Origin: Psychrobacter sp. 4Bb
GTDB taxonomy: Bacteria; Pseudomonadota; Gammaproteobacteria; Pseudomonadales; Moraxellaceae
Assembly: GCF_002836735.1 (NCBI RefSeq)
Contig: NZ_PJAS01000052.1
Location: 62,001 to 126,000, forward strand
Reading direction: 5' to 3'
Length of the DNA: 64,000 bases
Shown: piece after piece, positions 1 to 10,000 of the stretch
How the letters are laid out: the number at the start of each line of letters is the position of its first letter
Position numbering within the stretch: position 1 is the first letter of the stretch
Program-made: the position numbers and the translations under genes
The notes under the pieces: model-generated
Databases searched by the model: none
Seen by the model: only the letters and a program-made list of their open reading frames with translations
What the model was told of the DNA's origin: nothing

Positions 1-299
1 GCGATTTTACCTTCGTGCAAGGTGATACCACCGATCAGCTGCACGTCATAGTGACGCATGCCATTGACACGTAATGACGCTTCGCGGCAGACAGCAAACG
101 CCTCTGGCAATAATGCATCTAAGCTTTCGCCTTTTTGATGTCTGGCTTTAAATTCTTCAGTTTTTTGTTGTAGTTGCTCATCAGACAGGGCTTGAATTTC
201 AGCCTCTCGTGCGTTGATCTTGCTGACCACTTTACGCATGCGTTTTAATTCGCGGTCATTTTTGGTGCCAACCACACTGCCTATAATCTTTGATAACAT
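1..299 (-). CDS. secA: Preprotein translocase ATPase SecA (N-terminal part, cut by window edge)
   Basis: SecA is the ATPase motor that drives unfolded preproteins through SecYEG at the inner membrane. About 99 codons are visible. The protein begins [20 protein letters not shown], the typical SecA N-terminus, and runs to [21 protein letters not shown], the segment just before Walker A of the first nucleotide-binding domain. The ATG at 299 is the natural start. The gene is divergent from mutS across a 461-bp gap. The rest of the gene lies outside the window, so intactness cannot be judged. The family assignment is firm. Confidence 0.93.
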   Translation of the reverse strand, partial: MLSKIIGSVVGTKNDRELKRMRKVVSKINAREAEIQALSDEQLQQKTEEFKARHQKGESLDALLPEAFAVCREASLRVNGMRHYDVQLIGGITLHEGKI

Positions 300-760
300 A
301 ATTTTTTGACCTATGGAATATTCGATAATTAGTGCGCATTAGCCAAAGCTTAGCTCTTTGCCTTGTCATCACCCGACTAAGTACTACCTAATTTAGTATC
401 GCCCAATTAAGTGTGCCGTCATTATATATGGTTATGACGCTGATGGATACAAGGGCAGCGAGTAGATATTTGCCACAGTAAAAACCTAGTAGGACGTGTT
501 AAAATAGCGAATACCTTCTTAAATTTCTTAGCTTTTTCAGCGACTTTATTATTTTTCACATTTTGATTTTTATACGCTTGCTATCGCTGCGTCTTGGCTC
601 AAGATTTGTCGTGGAGCCATTTATCTATAAGTAACTGGCATATTGATAAAGCCAAAACTCAAAGCTATCTATCAAGCTCGTACATAAGACAAATGACCCT
701 TTAGTATTTCTATCACAAAATACTCATTACAACCCATTAAAGCACTATAAGAGACTCTGC
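300..760. other. Intergenic region between secA and mutS
   Basis: 461 bp between divergent genes. It must carry promoters for both secA and mutS, but I could not find a clean -35/-10 pair on either strand. No repeat, RNA gene or convincing small ORF was seen. Confidence 0.5.
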
Positions 761-3700
761 ATGACCGTAAAGCCATCTGGACAAAATCAGTCGTCAAATC
801 CTAATTCATCAGAAAAACCCTTATCAAAACAAGAGACCTCTGACTGCTTAAGTATAGGCGATGACGTCTACAATCTAGCAGACCATACGCCGATGATGGT
901 GCAATATCTAACCATGAAAGCCAACTATCCACAAGCATTGCTCTTGTACCGGATGGGTGACTTCTATGAGCTGTTCTTTGACGATGCTAAGCGAGCAGCG
1001 CAGATATTAGATATTACATTGACGCGCCGTGGTACGGATAAAGCAGGCAACACGATAGCCATGGCGGGTGTGCCATTCCATGCAGCCGATAGCTATATGG
1101 CACGCTTGATCGCTGCTGGTCAGACAGTAGTCGTATGCGAACAAATTGACGAATCAACAACTGGTAACACTGATAATAAGCCCGATGACCCTGTAATGGG
1201 CGACAAGCAAAAGAAAGACAAAAGTAAATCTGCTGCTGGTAGCATCATGCGCCGTGAAGTGGTTAAGACGCTTACGGCAGGTACTATTACTGATGACGCA
1301 TTGATTGCACCTAATCATACGCCGACTGTGGTCGCCATCGATATTGCGACTATGAAAACGCAAGACCATAGCCAGACTTTACAAGCAGCCGTTAGCCAGA
1401 TGGATTTGGCCGCGGGTACACTGACTACCCAGACGCTGATAGCAGACAAAAACGATATCGATAATTTGCAAACTCAAATGCTTACTGTATTAGCGCGTTT
1501 TGCGCCTAGTGAATGCATCATTAGTGAAGCGCTTATTGATGGCGTTGGCGACAGCATTGGAAGCAATGATACAGAGTGGCTACTGTGGTTACGACAAAAT
1601 CTGGACTGCCCTATTATAGAAGTCGCTGCCAATGACTTTCATCGTGAGCATGCCAGTGACACGCTTTGTCAGCAGTTCGAAGTCCAGCGTCTCGATGGGT
1701 TGGGCATTCATGAGGCTCCACTTGCGCAAACCAGCTGCGCTGCGCTTATCCACTATGCGCGTCAAACTCAGCAACGCCAGGTGCCACAAGTGAACCAACT
1801 CATCGTCGAGTACAGCGATGACTACCTAATTATCGATGCCAATAGCCAACAAAATCTCGAGCTATTTACCCCTGTTAGTAGCAGTGGCACTTCTTTGATA
1901 TCTGTGCTGAATCATTGTCAGACTCCGATGGGCAAGCGTTTACTCGTGCAGCAAATGAAGCGTCCACTGCGTCAGCATTCACGTATCAATATGCGTCTAG
2001 ATGCGATAACTTGTTTGCTAAACCCAAAGAGTGACTCAATTGAGTCAAACCAAGATGTAAAAGATAGCTTATTGGTTACACGTTTACGAGAAATGCTGAA
2101 TACCATTGGCGATATTGAACGAATCAGCAGTCGAATCGGGCTAATGAGTGCTAAACCTCGTGACTTACGCAAGCTTGCAGATGGTATCGCTAGTAGCGCC
2201 CAGCTTACTACCTTATTAATAGCATCGGGAATCAGTCCTGAAGACGCTGGCCTATTACCAATGTTGATGCAGCAATTGCCAGATCAACTACCTGCTGTTC
2301 AATCCGTCGCCGAATTAATCGAACGCGCTATTGTCATTGAACCGCCTGCGCATATCCGCGATGGAGGAATGCTAGCAGCGGGCTACGATGAAGAGTTTGA
2401 TCGCCTTACTCATTTGCATGACAATATTCAATCGACGCTAGACGAGATGGTCGAGCGTGCCCGTCAAGACAATCAATTACCGAGTCTAAAAGTTGGCTTT
2501 AATAAAGTCAGTGGCTTCTATTTTGAATTGCCCAAAATGCAGGCGAAGAATGCCCCTGCCCACTTTATCCGTCGGCAAACGCTGAAGAGCAGTGAGCGCT
2601 TTATCACTGATGAGCTAAAGGAAGTCGAGACAGAATATCTAAGCGCCCAGTCCTTAGCGTTGGCTCGTGAAAAGCAGCTGTATCAAGAGCTGCTCACTCA
2701 ATTAAACCAACATTTAGCTGAACTACAACAGCTTAGCGCCGCTATCGCACAATTAGATGTGCTAAGCAATTGGGCCCAGCTTGCCATCACGTATAATTGG
2801 CAGCGCCCAATCATGGGTCTACATACAAAAGACCAAAGCGAATCAGTAACCAAAAGTCAAACCAACATTGATATTCGTCAAGGTCGTCACGTTGTGGTCG
2901 AAGCGGCATTGAATCAAACAAATGCGAATAGTAGGAACGGTAATTCATCAAGTACAAACCACTTTGTTGCCAATGACTGTGCACTAGGTAGCACCAATGC
3001 TGATGAAGGACACCCTGAAAGATTGCTTCTTATTACTGGGCCTAATATGGGTGGTAAGTCTACCTATATGCGCCAGACCGCGCTGATTGTACTGCTCGCG
3101 CATTGCGGCAGCTTTGTGCCAGCAGCTAGTGCTCATATTGGTGATATCGATCGCATCTTTACACGCATCGGCTCAGCTGACGACTTGGCTGGTGGCAAAT
3201 CGACCTTTATGGTAGAAATGATTGAGACAGCCAATATCTTAAATCAAGCAACGAATAAATCACTGGTATTAATGGACGAAGTCGGCCGCGGTACTGCCAC
3301 CACTGACGGTTTGGCCATCGCCCATGCCTGTGTCAATCGCCTAGTCGAGATTGGCTGCCTGACATTATTTGCCACTCACTATTTTGAACTGACGCAATTA
3401 ACGAACGATATTGGCAAGCATCATGCCGATATCCGTAACGTTCATGTAGCAGCCAGTGAAGTCGATGGTCAGTTATTGCTATTGCACCAAATTAAAGATG
3501 GCGCAGCGAGTTCTAGCTTTGGATTACATGTCGCAAAAATGGCTGGTATCCCTACTCAAGTGCTAGAGGATGCTAAGCGCTATTTAGCAGACAACTTACA
3601 GTCAGACCATTTAACCGTAGATAAAGCACAAACTATTGATGATAAAAATGAATTAGTTAAGTCAGTAAAGGATAAACGGCAAGAGAGTTATAATGATGCT

Positions 3701-3874
3701 CCTCTCAATCAAGAAGTAAGTCATACTGCTCAAGCGACAGACATAACGGATAATCCAAAACAAAATCAGCTATTTAGCCTACAAGATGAGCTGAGCATGA
3801 TTGATCCTGATAGCTTAACACCTAAGCAAGCGCATGATTTACTTTATCATCTGAAGAAAATCATTAGTCATTAA
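761..3874 (+). CDS. mutS: DNA mismatch repair protein MutS
   Basis: MutS recognises mismatches and small loops in DNA and recruits MutL to start strand-directed repair. The mismatch-contacting Phe-X-Glu motif is F68-Y-E70, within GDFYELF. Walker [10 protein letters not shown] begins near residue 760, followed by the ABC-like [14 protein letters not shown]alker B region and the ATHYFEL motif. A C-terminal helical tail ends [14 protein letters not shown], as in the tetramerisation region. At 1037 residues it is well above the roughly 850 usual for the family. The extra length is Asn/Ser/Lys/Asp-rich linkers: an N-terminal extension of about 40 residues, a stretch near 128-160, one near 700-750 and one near 945-1000. 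The start ATG follows an AAGAGA-type ribosome site. Confidence 0.97.
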   Translation: MTVKPSGQNQSSNPNSSEKPLSKQETSDCLSIGDDVYNLADHTPMMVQYLTMKANYPQALLLYRMGDFYELFFDDAKRAAQILDITLTRRGTDKAGNTIAMAGVPFHAADSYMARLIAAGQTVVVCEQIDESTTGNTDNKPDDPVMGDKQKKDKSKSAAGSIMRREVVKTLTAGTITDDALIAPNHTPTVVAIDIATMKTQDHSQTLQAAVSQMDLAAGTLTTQTLIADKNDIDNLQTQMLTVLARFAPSECIISEALIDGVGDSIGSNDTEWLLWLRQNLDCPIIEVAANDFHREHASDTLCQQFEVQRLDGLGIHEAPLAQTSCAALIHYARQTQQRQVPQVNQLIVEYSDDYLIIDANSQQNLELFTPVSSSGTSLISVLNHCQTPMGKRLLVQQMKRPLRQHSRINMRLDAITCLLNPKSDSIESNQDVKDSLLVTRLREMLNTIGDIERISSRIGLMSAKPRDLRKLADGIASSAQLTTLLIASGISPEDAGLLPMLMQQLPDQLPAVQSVAELIERAIVIEPPAHIRDGGMLAAGYDEEFDRLTHLHDNIQSTLDEMVERARQDNQLPSLKVGFNKVSGFYFELPKMQAKNAPAHFIRRQTLKSSERFITDELKEVETEYLSAQSLALAREKQLYQELLTQLNQHLAELQQLSAAIAQLDVLSNWAQLAITYNWQRPIMGLHTKDQSESVTKSQTNIDIRQGRHVVVEAALNQTNANSRNGNSSSTNHFVANDCALGSTNADEGHPERLLLITGPNMGGKSTYMRQTALIVLLAHCGSFVPAASAHIGDIDRIFTRIGSADDLAGGKSTFMVEMIETANILNQATNKSLVLMDEVGRGTATTDGLAIAHACVNRLVEIGCLTLFATHYFELTQLTNDIGKHHADIRNVHVAASEVDGQLLLLHQIKDGAASSSFGLHVAKMAGIPTQVLEDAKRYLADNLQSDHLTVDKAQTIDDKNELVKSVKDKRQESYNDAPLNQEVSHTAQATDITDNPKQNQLFSLQDELSMIDPDSLTPKQAHDLLYHLKKIISH

Positions 3875-3885
3875 AGGGAATTGTC

Positions 3886-3920
3886 AAAGCGTAGTAAAGG
3901 CGCTAAAATACGCTTTATTT
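3886..3920 (+). terminator. Probable terminator after mutS
   Basis: An 8-bp stem (AAAGCGTA with TACGCTTT) with a 15-nt loop is followed by ATTTT. It lies 12 bp after the mutS stop. The loop is long and the T-run weak, so confidence is moderate. Confidence 0.45.
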
Positions 3921-4080
3921 TCCAACTATTCTATGTAGCCCTTATAGTTGATTTAATTTAAAAGAATTACAATGCAGCTGAGCGCAGAGGTATAAATAAT
4001 ACTTCAGGCTAGGCTGACACAATAACTCTTTTAAAAGAGATTGACTATATCAGCCAATCCAATAACAGGTAGACCTCACT

Positions 4081-4404
4081 ATGACCTTTGTCGTTACAGA
4101 TAACTGCATTCTTTGCAAATACACCGACTGTGTGGAAGTCTGTCCTGTGGACTGCTTTTATGAAGGCCCAAACTTCCTCGTCATCGATCCTGATGAGTGC
4201 ATCGACTGCGCACTATGCGAGCCTGAATGTCCGGCCAATGCCATCTTCTCAGAAGACGAAGTACCAAAAGACCAAGAAATGTTTACCCAACTAAATGAAG
4301 AGCTGGCGCAAAAATGGCCAAACATTACTGAAATGAAAGAGCAGATGCCAGAAGCTGAAAAGTGGGATGGTGTGGAAGGTAAGATTCAGTATTTAGAGAA
4401 GTAG
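4081..4404 (+). CDS. fdxA: 7Fe ferredoxin FdxA
   Basis: This is a small soluble electron carrier of the Azotobacter ferredoxin I type, with one [3Fe-4S] and one [4Fe-4S] cluster. Cysteines C9, C12, C17, C21, C25, C40, C43, C46 and C50 match the FdI pattern shifted by one residue. C9/C17/C50 are expected to bind the 3Fe cluster and C21/C40/C43/C46 the 4Fe cluster. The length of 107 aa is typical. The tail after residue 55 is acidic, as usual for this family. It is transcribed alone between terminators. The physiological partner cannot be told from context. Confidence 0.95.
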   Translation: MTFVVTDNCILCKYTDCVEVCPVDCFYEGPNFLVIDPDECIDCALCEPECPANAIFSEDEVPKDQEMFTQLNEELAQKWPNITEMKEQMPEAEKWDGVEGKIQYLEK

Positions 4405-4443
4405 ACTTTATTTTTATTAAAGGACTTAATCTTTAAGATAATA

Positions 4444-4480
4444 AAACCATCCAACGGCAGCGGCTATTGGGTGGTTTTTT
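4444..4480 (+). terminator. Rho-independent terminator of fdxA
   Basis: The stem AAACCATCCAA pairs with TTGGGTGGTTT (one G-T pair) around a loop of about 13 nt and runs into a T-rich tract. It lies about 40 bp after the fdxA stop. Confidence 0.75.
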
Positions 4481-4488
4481 GTTTATTA

Positions 4489-4935
4489 TTACTGACAATC
4501 AATAGGTAAGTAATTTCTAGAAATACCTGACGACGCTCGACAGTGCCATGAACCATCGGCAGCGCGATCAAGGCTAAGTTTCTCACCTTGTATATAGGCA
4601 AGGTTTTGAATTTGACAGACTACCGCATCATCGGTTATGCCATTCACATTTGGCGATGTAACGCTAAACTGGCAATACTCAGTTTGTGCTGATATATTGA
4701 GTCCATTTGGGCTGAATCCTGTCACCCCTGCACCCTCGTCGATCATTACCTGATAAGGTAGTCGGAATTGGTTTAACGTCTGATAAACAGACGCAAAATG
4801 AGTCCTTCTTACTTGAACTTGATAATTTGCTATAGCTATAGATGCTAAGATGCCGACTATCGCAATAGCAACCACAATCTCTATCAAAGTAAAGCCCGAC
4901 TGATTTGCAAAATGACGATTTGGAATTAGTAGCAT
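4489..4935 (-). CDS. Type IV pilin-like protein, second pilin downstream of pilA
   Basis: A 148-aa class III prepilin. A 14-residue leader ends ..FANQSG before FTLIEIVVAIAIVGILA, giving the PilD cleavage site G|F, Glu5 and the hydrophobic alpha1-N helix. Four cysteines follow in the globular part (YCQF, VVCQ, WHCRA and the C-terminal DCQ), enough for two disulfides. The gene lies 146 bp downstream of the major pilin on the same strand, beyond a strong terminator, so it is either read through or has its own promoter. It could be a minor pilin, an alternative pilin or a competence pseudopilin. The sequence alone does not decide. Confidence 0.85.
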   Translation of the reverse strand: MLLIPNRHFANQSGFTLIEIVVAIAIVGILASIAIANYQVQVRRTHFASVYQTLNQFRLPYQVMIDEGAGVTGFSPNGLNISAQTEYCQFSVTSPNVNGITDDAVVCQIQNLAYIQGEKLSLDRAADGSWHCRASSGISRNYLPIDCQ

Positions 4936-4998
4936 AGTAATAGCTCATAAGTAATAAGTTGTTGATGTAAGTAACATAAAATCATGATTCTCGGATGT

Positions 4999-5027
4999 AA
5001 AAAAGCCAAACATAACGTTTGGCTTTT
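4999..5027 (-). terminator. Terminator after the major pilin gene
   Basis: A perfect 9-bp stem (AAGCCAAAC / GTTTGGCTT) with a 5-nt loop is followed on the minus strand by six T residues. It separates the major pilin from the downstream pilin gene. A-richness on the other side could let it work in both directions. Confidence 0.8.
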
Positions 5028-5081
5028 CTAGCAATATGATAAGAATTTTGTTTAGCTTACACTTGTTTATCTATTAGTTTT

Positions 5082-5603
5082 TTATGAAATTGGAGTTATA
5101 GCAGTTTTAGTTACTGGACAAGCTTTACCTGCAAACTTTTCTTCAACATCAGTTAGACAAGTCCAAGTACCATTAGCATCACGTTCTAGTTGTACGATTT
5201 TATCTTTAATTCCTGGGTTACCGTTAGCAAATTTAAGCTGTACTTTACCAGCACCTGGAGTAGCGGCAACATTAGCAATTTTAGTTTCACCAATAGTAGA
5301 GTTTACAATACCTAAATCAGCTGGAGTCTGACCAGCTACTGGAAGCACTGCTGCTGGAGTTCCACCTGGACCAGCTGGCTTACCCTGTACTGCTACTGTC
5401 TTACCATCTGGAAATGCGCCATTACTTAGAACATAGTCTTCTAGACCAGTTTTGTTTGAAGATAGAGTTGCTACTGCTGCCGCTACGTTTGAGCGACCAA
5501 CATAGTTTTGATACTGAGGAATAGCAATCGCAGCCAAGATACCGATAATAGCAACAACGATCATTAGTTCGATTAAGGTAAAACCTTTTTGAGCAGTGTT
5601 CAT
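5082..5603 (-). CDS. pilA: Type IV major pilin (PilA/PilE type)
   Basis: The probable shaft subunit of the type IV pilus. A short basic leader MNTAQKG is followed by FTLIELMIVVAIIGILAAIA, with Glu5 and a canonical alpha1 spine, then PQYQNYVGRSN. The C-terminal region has two cysteines (WTCLT and KACPV), the usual disulfide-bonded loop. The 173-aa length is normal. The middle is Gly/Pro/Ala-rich. It has the best ribosome site of the pilin block (AAAGGAG, 5-6 nt before ATG) and its own sigma-54 promoter, which is typical of pilA rather than minor pilins. A terminator follows, giving a monocistronic unit. The major-pilin role is inferred from leader, promoter and ribosome site. Confidence 0.9.
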   Translation of the reverse strand: MNTAQKGFTLIELMIVVAIIGILAAIAIPQYQNYVGRSNVAAAVATLSSNKTGLEDYVLSNGAFPDGKTVAVQGKPAGPGGTPAAVLPVAGQTPADLGIVNSTIGETKIANVAATPGAGKVQLKFANGNPGIKDKIVQLERDANGTWTCLTDVEEKFAGKACPVTKTAITPIS

Positions 5604-5692
5604 ATGAACTCCTTTAGAGATATATAAAGATAAGAAAGGCCGTTAGCGCATCATTATCTTCAGGAATATAGTTTCTTTCTTGATATAAATAA

Positions 5693-5708
5693 TGCAGGTA
5701 TCGTGCCA
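5693..5708 (-). promoter_or_regulatory. Sigma-54 promoter of pilA
   Basis: On the minus strand the sequence TGGCACGATACCTGCA matches the RpoN consensus TGGCACG-N4-TTGCA at all but one base, with the required ten bases between GG and GC. The predicted start near 5683 gives a leader of about 80 nt to the pilA ATG. pilA is RpoN/PilR dependent in Pseudomonas, and rpoN is present in this window. Confidence 0.8.
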
Positions 5709-5805
5709 AAATTACGATATTATTGTTTTTATAACTAGAAATGAGCTTTTATTCTTGAAACCAGCATTAATGAAACAATTATTGTTTAAACCATTCTAAA
5801 ACTTA

Positions 5806-5893
5806 TGACAAATGTTTCTAGTAAACTACTAAAAATTGTCATTTAACATTACAACGGTAAGTATATGGTAACCTTAACTGACATTTTTTGTCA
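5806..5893 (-). promoter_or_regulatory. Candidate PilR enhancer sites upstream of pilA
   Basis: Four TGTCA/TGACA pentamers occur at 5806-5810, 5837-5841, 5879-5883 and 5889-5893. That is roughly 110-200 bp upstream of the sigma-54 promoter, where enhancer-binding activators usually sit. The known P. aeruginosa PilR sites contain a (C/G)TGTC core. The assignment is inference from position and motif. Confidence 0.45.
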
Positions 5894-5933
5894 TTATCTA
5901 TGATGATGACGAATATAGTAGTCACAAAAAATG

Positions 5934-6383
5934 TTACTGATTCCATTCATCGCCTGTACCGCAAATACTATCTCGACACTTCACGTTCTGATAACTCAAC
6001 GTCAGTGTGCCATCGTTGATGACCTGAGTATTGGCTTGAGGTGTTGCTGTAATGACCCACTCGGATGTCAGTGGATTCGGGCTAAAGGTAATAACATAGA
6101 GTGTCGGCCCCTGCCTAGGAAAGTTACCGCCTAATCCTGTAATCAATGCATTACTATAAGTGCCTTGTGCTAACTTACGACTTTCGAGCTGCGATGCTAT
6201 ATTCTGCATTTCGCTCATAGCGTCCGTGCGCTTTGTCTTTATGACATATTGCTGATAATTAGGAAAGGCGATGGCTGCGAGAATAGCAATGATAGCTACT
6301 ACTATCATCATCTCGATGAGGGTAAAGCCTGACTGACTGGTAGGAGCTAATAGTGATTTTTTACGATATTTATTCATTACCAT
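5934..6383 (-). CDS. pilE: Minor type IV pilin, PilE-like
   Basis: A 149-aa prepilin. A 19-residue basic leader ends TSQSG before FTLIEMMIVVAIIAILAAIA, followed by FPNYQQYVIKTKRTDAMSEM, a pattern typical of Pseudomonas-type PilE minor pilins. Two C-terminal cysteines sit in VKCRDSICGTGDEWNQ. The gene overlaps the preceding pilin gene by 7 bp, so the two are translationally coupled at the end of the fimU-pilY1 operon. In Pseudomonas PilE joins FimU, PilV, PilW and PilX in the priming complex at the pilus tip. The same role is inferred here. No terminator was found before the pilA upstream region. Confidence 0.85.
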   Translation of the reverse strand: MVMNKYRKKSLLAPTSQSGFTLIEMMIVVAIIAILAAIAFPNYQQYVIKTKRTDAMSEMQNIASQLESRKLAQGTYSNALITGLGGNFPRQGPTLYVITFSPNPLTSEWVITATPQANTQVINDGTLTLSYQNVKCRDSICGTGDEWNQ

Positions 6384-7003
6384 TCCTCTTGACCTGTATC
6401 GCAGTCAGCATTGGTCTCATCGAAAGTACTCTTGCTAGTGTTTTTACAACGTAGACCTGCACTATTCATCATCATTCTACTGGCGTAAGTAGTTATACCT
6501 GAATCTTCGGGTTCGGCAATCATTTTCCATGTGCGCCCTGTAGCATTTACTGCTGTATTTACTAGTGAGTTAGCGGGAGCATCGCCATCGACGAGCGTAA
6601 TCTTGTATCGATAATTACTGGCATCGCTACCATCTGGCACATAGATAGTCTTGTTTGTTGCAGGGCTATCTGCATAACCATAAGTCACTGTGTTATTAGA
6701 GCTATCTATGATTCGTGGTTGGAACCCTTGATAAGTTAATGACTTAGCTCGCCAGCGCTCCAGTTCTATCTCTAACTGTAGCATCTTTGCTTGTACATCA
6801 TTTTCAGCATTGCGCACAGCATACTGACGATAGCTTGGTATGGCAATGGTGGCCAATATAGATAGGATAATGAGTACAACTAGCATTTCTATGAGCGTAA
6901 AACCATGCACATTGTTACGCATTGTCGCATTTTCTGCTTTCTTTATATGCAACTTAGTCATGTTTGCTGTCTCATTATAAATGTAGGCAAAGTTATTTTT
7001 CAT
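6377..7003 (-). CDS. Minor type IV pilin / pseudopilin between pilY1 and pilE
   Basis: A 208-aa prepilin-like protein with the core HG|FTLIEMLVVLIILSILATIA. Three in-frame ATG starts are possible, at 7003, 6961 and 6922. The last gives the compact leader MRNNVHG and may be the true start, but no start has a strong ribosome site. The globular part has cysteines in LRCKN and ADCDTGQEEW. Its C-terminal C-x-TG-x-E..W resembles the end of the next gene product, suggesting the two are related or interact. It lies 37 bp after pilY1 and overlaps pilE by 7 bp. A tip-complex role is inferred from the operon. Confidence 0.82.
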   Translation of the reverse strand: MKNNFAYIYNETANMTKLHIKKAENATMRNNVHGFTLIEMLVVLIILSILATIAIPSYRQYAVRNAENDVQAKMLQLEIELERWRAKSLTYQGFQPRIIDSSNNTVTYGYADSPATNKTIYVPDGSDASNYRYKITLVDGDAPANSLVNTAVNATGRTWKMIAEPEDSGITTYASRMMMNSAGLRCKNTSKSTFDETNADCDTGQEEW

Positions 7004-7040
7004 TATTAAATACTGATACTAGGCAACTAGAAAGTCACAG

Positions 7041-10000
7041 TTACTGTTTTTTTCGTTCATACCATGCTTTTGGTTGCAAGGTATATCGTTCATTGAATAA
7101 AAACTCAACAGCTGATCCATCACCATTATTTTGTGTGGCACTGTTGTTTTCACCAGGATAAAGATCTTTGATATTACTGCTATCTTTGAATCCATCTGTA
7201 CCATATTTTGCACGTTTAGCCGCATCTATTCGATCGGCGATTGTTGTCGTACCAATCAGTACTTTTATATCTGTATTATCTGCGTTATAGGCACCAATAG
7301 CCAACTCCTGAATACCTTGACCTGCAGGTGTAAATCCGCCTGTACCAGTTATTGAGGTTTCATCCATACATACGCCATAAGGTAAACAATATAGTTGACG
7401 TTCAGAGCCACCCATTATTTTCGCTGAACAGCTTGCTGTATTTCCGTATACTTTGTCAGGGTTATATACAGTGGTATAAAGCAAATTATTAATGACTGTA
7501 CTTTCGCCCACACCTTTGTTATATCTAACGTTATTGTAACCATCAAAACGAGTTAATGGGTAATACCAGCCATTTTTGGTTGCTGGAGCCGCTGGAGTAG
7601 TACCACTTTTAGCTACACCTATCATCGATTTTATAGCATCATTTTTTTTGCTTTCACGAGCTATATCAGTGGTCGCAGATCCTATAGTAGGTATCGCAGA
7701 GCCTAAATTTACCAGCTTAGCTTCTGTCAAGTTTGCAATAGTCTTAGTAAATCCACTGTTATACAGGTCTTTATTAGTCACATCATTGTCGATGATGCCA
7801 TAAACACGGTTGGCATAACCATTGTTATTACGCAATGTCGATAGAGGCGCGCTGCGATTACCTGAGATAACGTTGACCATAGCAAAGAGCTTACCAGTAT
7901 CTGGCCCTTTCTCTCTACGATAGAAACTTACGACTGGGCTTTCATAGAAACGGTATGCGAGTTTCTTATCTGTAGGAGCTGCATCTAATATGCGTGTCAC
8001 GCCTTTATTAGTGAAGCTATTTACAGCTGCAAAGCCGAACTGAGCAATGCGTGCATTCTCAAAGTCTGCACGGAATACTTGTCCACCCAAGTCGGCAGCA
8101 TAGAGGTGATCCATCAGACCATCATTATCTCTATCAAGCACAGTAATTCCACCAGTGATACTATTAATCATCGTATCTGTTTTGACATTGACACCTGAAG
8201 TGCCTTCGCTACTAGTTGACCATATCAGCTTACCTGTTTTGGCATTAATCATATAGATAGCATTGCCTTTGGCAGGGGCACTAGTAGTGGCTACATAGCC
8301 ATCAGTTTCATACTGCATGTCGTAACCACCACCGAATATAAGCACGTCTGTTGGCGCAGCATTCTTCTTAGGATCAGAGCCTTTGGTTAGGCGTATTTTT
8401 GCAGCAACTGGTTTGCTCCAAATCTGTCCTAAACGAGTAAAACCCGCTGTTGAAGAAACACCTGGAGTAGTCGAGCTAATGCCTTGTGGTGTAATCGTAA
8501 ATAGCATCTTAGGTTCAGATCTTTTGGTTATATTCATTCCGTAGAATGAATCACCTCCCATACGCAGACCACCATAAGCAAACATACCCTTACCTGATGC
8601 TTGATCAACTGTTACCTTTCCTCCTGGTAAATCATAAGCGTAATCAGTTTTGACTAACCAGGGAGCATCCACACCAAAATAAGGTTGACCAATTTTAGAT
8701 ATTTCCTTTTTAGAGTTCTCTACTAGAGCTTCTGGTTGATTTATTAACATTTCTCTAGGAATGATAGCAAACTCTTCTTTACCTGCTTTTGCATCGACTA
8801 AATGCAAAGCTCCATCCATAGAACCAAAGAGTAGATAATCCTCTCGAGGATCGACAATACTGCCTTTATCATCTAATTTTGAACCATAAGAAACAGCTTC
8901 AGGCTTGGAATGCACAACACCACCTAACAATTTTACTTCATTGGTCGGCTTGGTTAAGCTTAAGTTATTAGTCTCAGTCGTAAGCGGGGTCGTTGGTTGT
9001 CCATCATTAGTCAGCACACCACCAAAACCTAAAAAACTCAGCAAACGACGTTGATTTAACTGACTATAAGCAACAGTATCTTTGAGTTTATCGAACCCAA
9101 ATGGTTTGCCGCTACTATCAACACCAACTTTACGCAACATTGGTGTTTTATCGGTAGCCGTCGTGTAATCCTCGACATAGAGAGTACGCACACTACCCAA
9201 ACCTGCACTTGGTGCTTGTAATTGAGCATATACACCGCCAGCCGCAATATTATTATTGGCCGCTTTGCCCTCTACTACAAAATTAGCAGTTTGCCATTCA
9301 TCTTGTGTATTTTCATCTAGATTGCCAGCGATATCTTTATAAAGTTTATTGCTGCCTCTTCCAAACAATGTCCCTTGATCCAAATTATATTTTTTAAGAT
9401 TACCTTTCCATATACTTGCTGTGGAAACAATATCAGGATCTAGCATAGGTAAATAGGCATAAGGAAGTTGATTTGCCGCTCGGTAAGGGTCCTCTGGAAT
9501 AGTAATTGTACCTGAAGGTGCTGTATTAATAATCTGTACAAGGCTAGCTGAGAAGTCAACTATGCTGGCAGCAATTTCCTCAGAGTTCTCAGTATAATAG
9601 AAGCCTCCATCGCCATAAGTTTTAGTTTCGTTATCACCTCTACGCTCACCCAACCTGCATAAATTACGCGTATCTTGATTTACATTGCCACTAGAACAGT
9701 CGACTACCGTCTTTACCTCACCATTTACTGTGATAGGTCGTGTCCCTGTCAATCCAGCAAAAGCATTACCAAAGCCAACTGTCGCGGTTTTTATTGGTAG
9801 GCCCTTTGTATTACTAGCAGGATTTCGAAGTAAGGCTGCATACTCAGCCGTACATTCCCAACCTCCACCTTGTAAAGCGTTACAAGAACTACCTAGTGAC
9901 AAAGATGATGTTGAGCCTGACAGAGACTCATTCATGATAGTTCTTGAAGTCGCTTCATTCGTGCCGTTAGGCTCACCATCTGTCAATAGATAAATGCCGT

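Noticed and set aside
4679..4948. 89-codon minus-strand ORF overlapping the second pilin gene in another frame
   Set aside because: It is a shadow of the pilin gene, and the pilin frame has the complete prepilin signature.
4489..5603. Possible Moraxella-type pilin inversion system (two pilin genes)
   Set aside because: Both pilin genes point the same way, no Piv-type invertase is nearby, and I saw no inverted recombination sites at their 5' ends.
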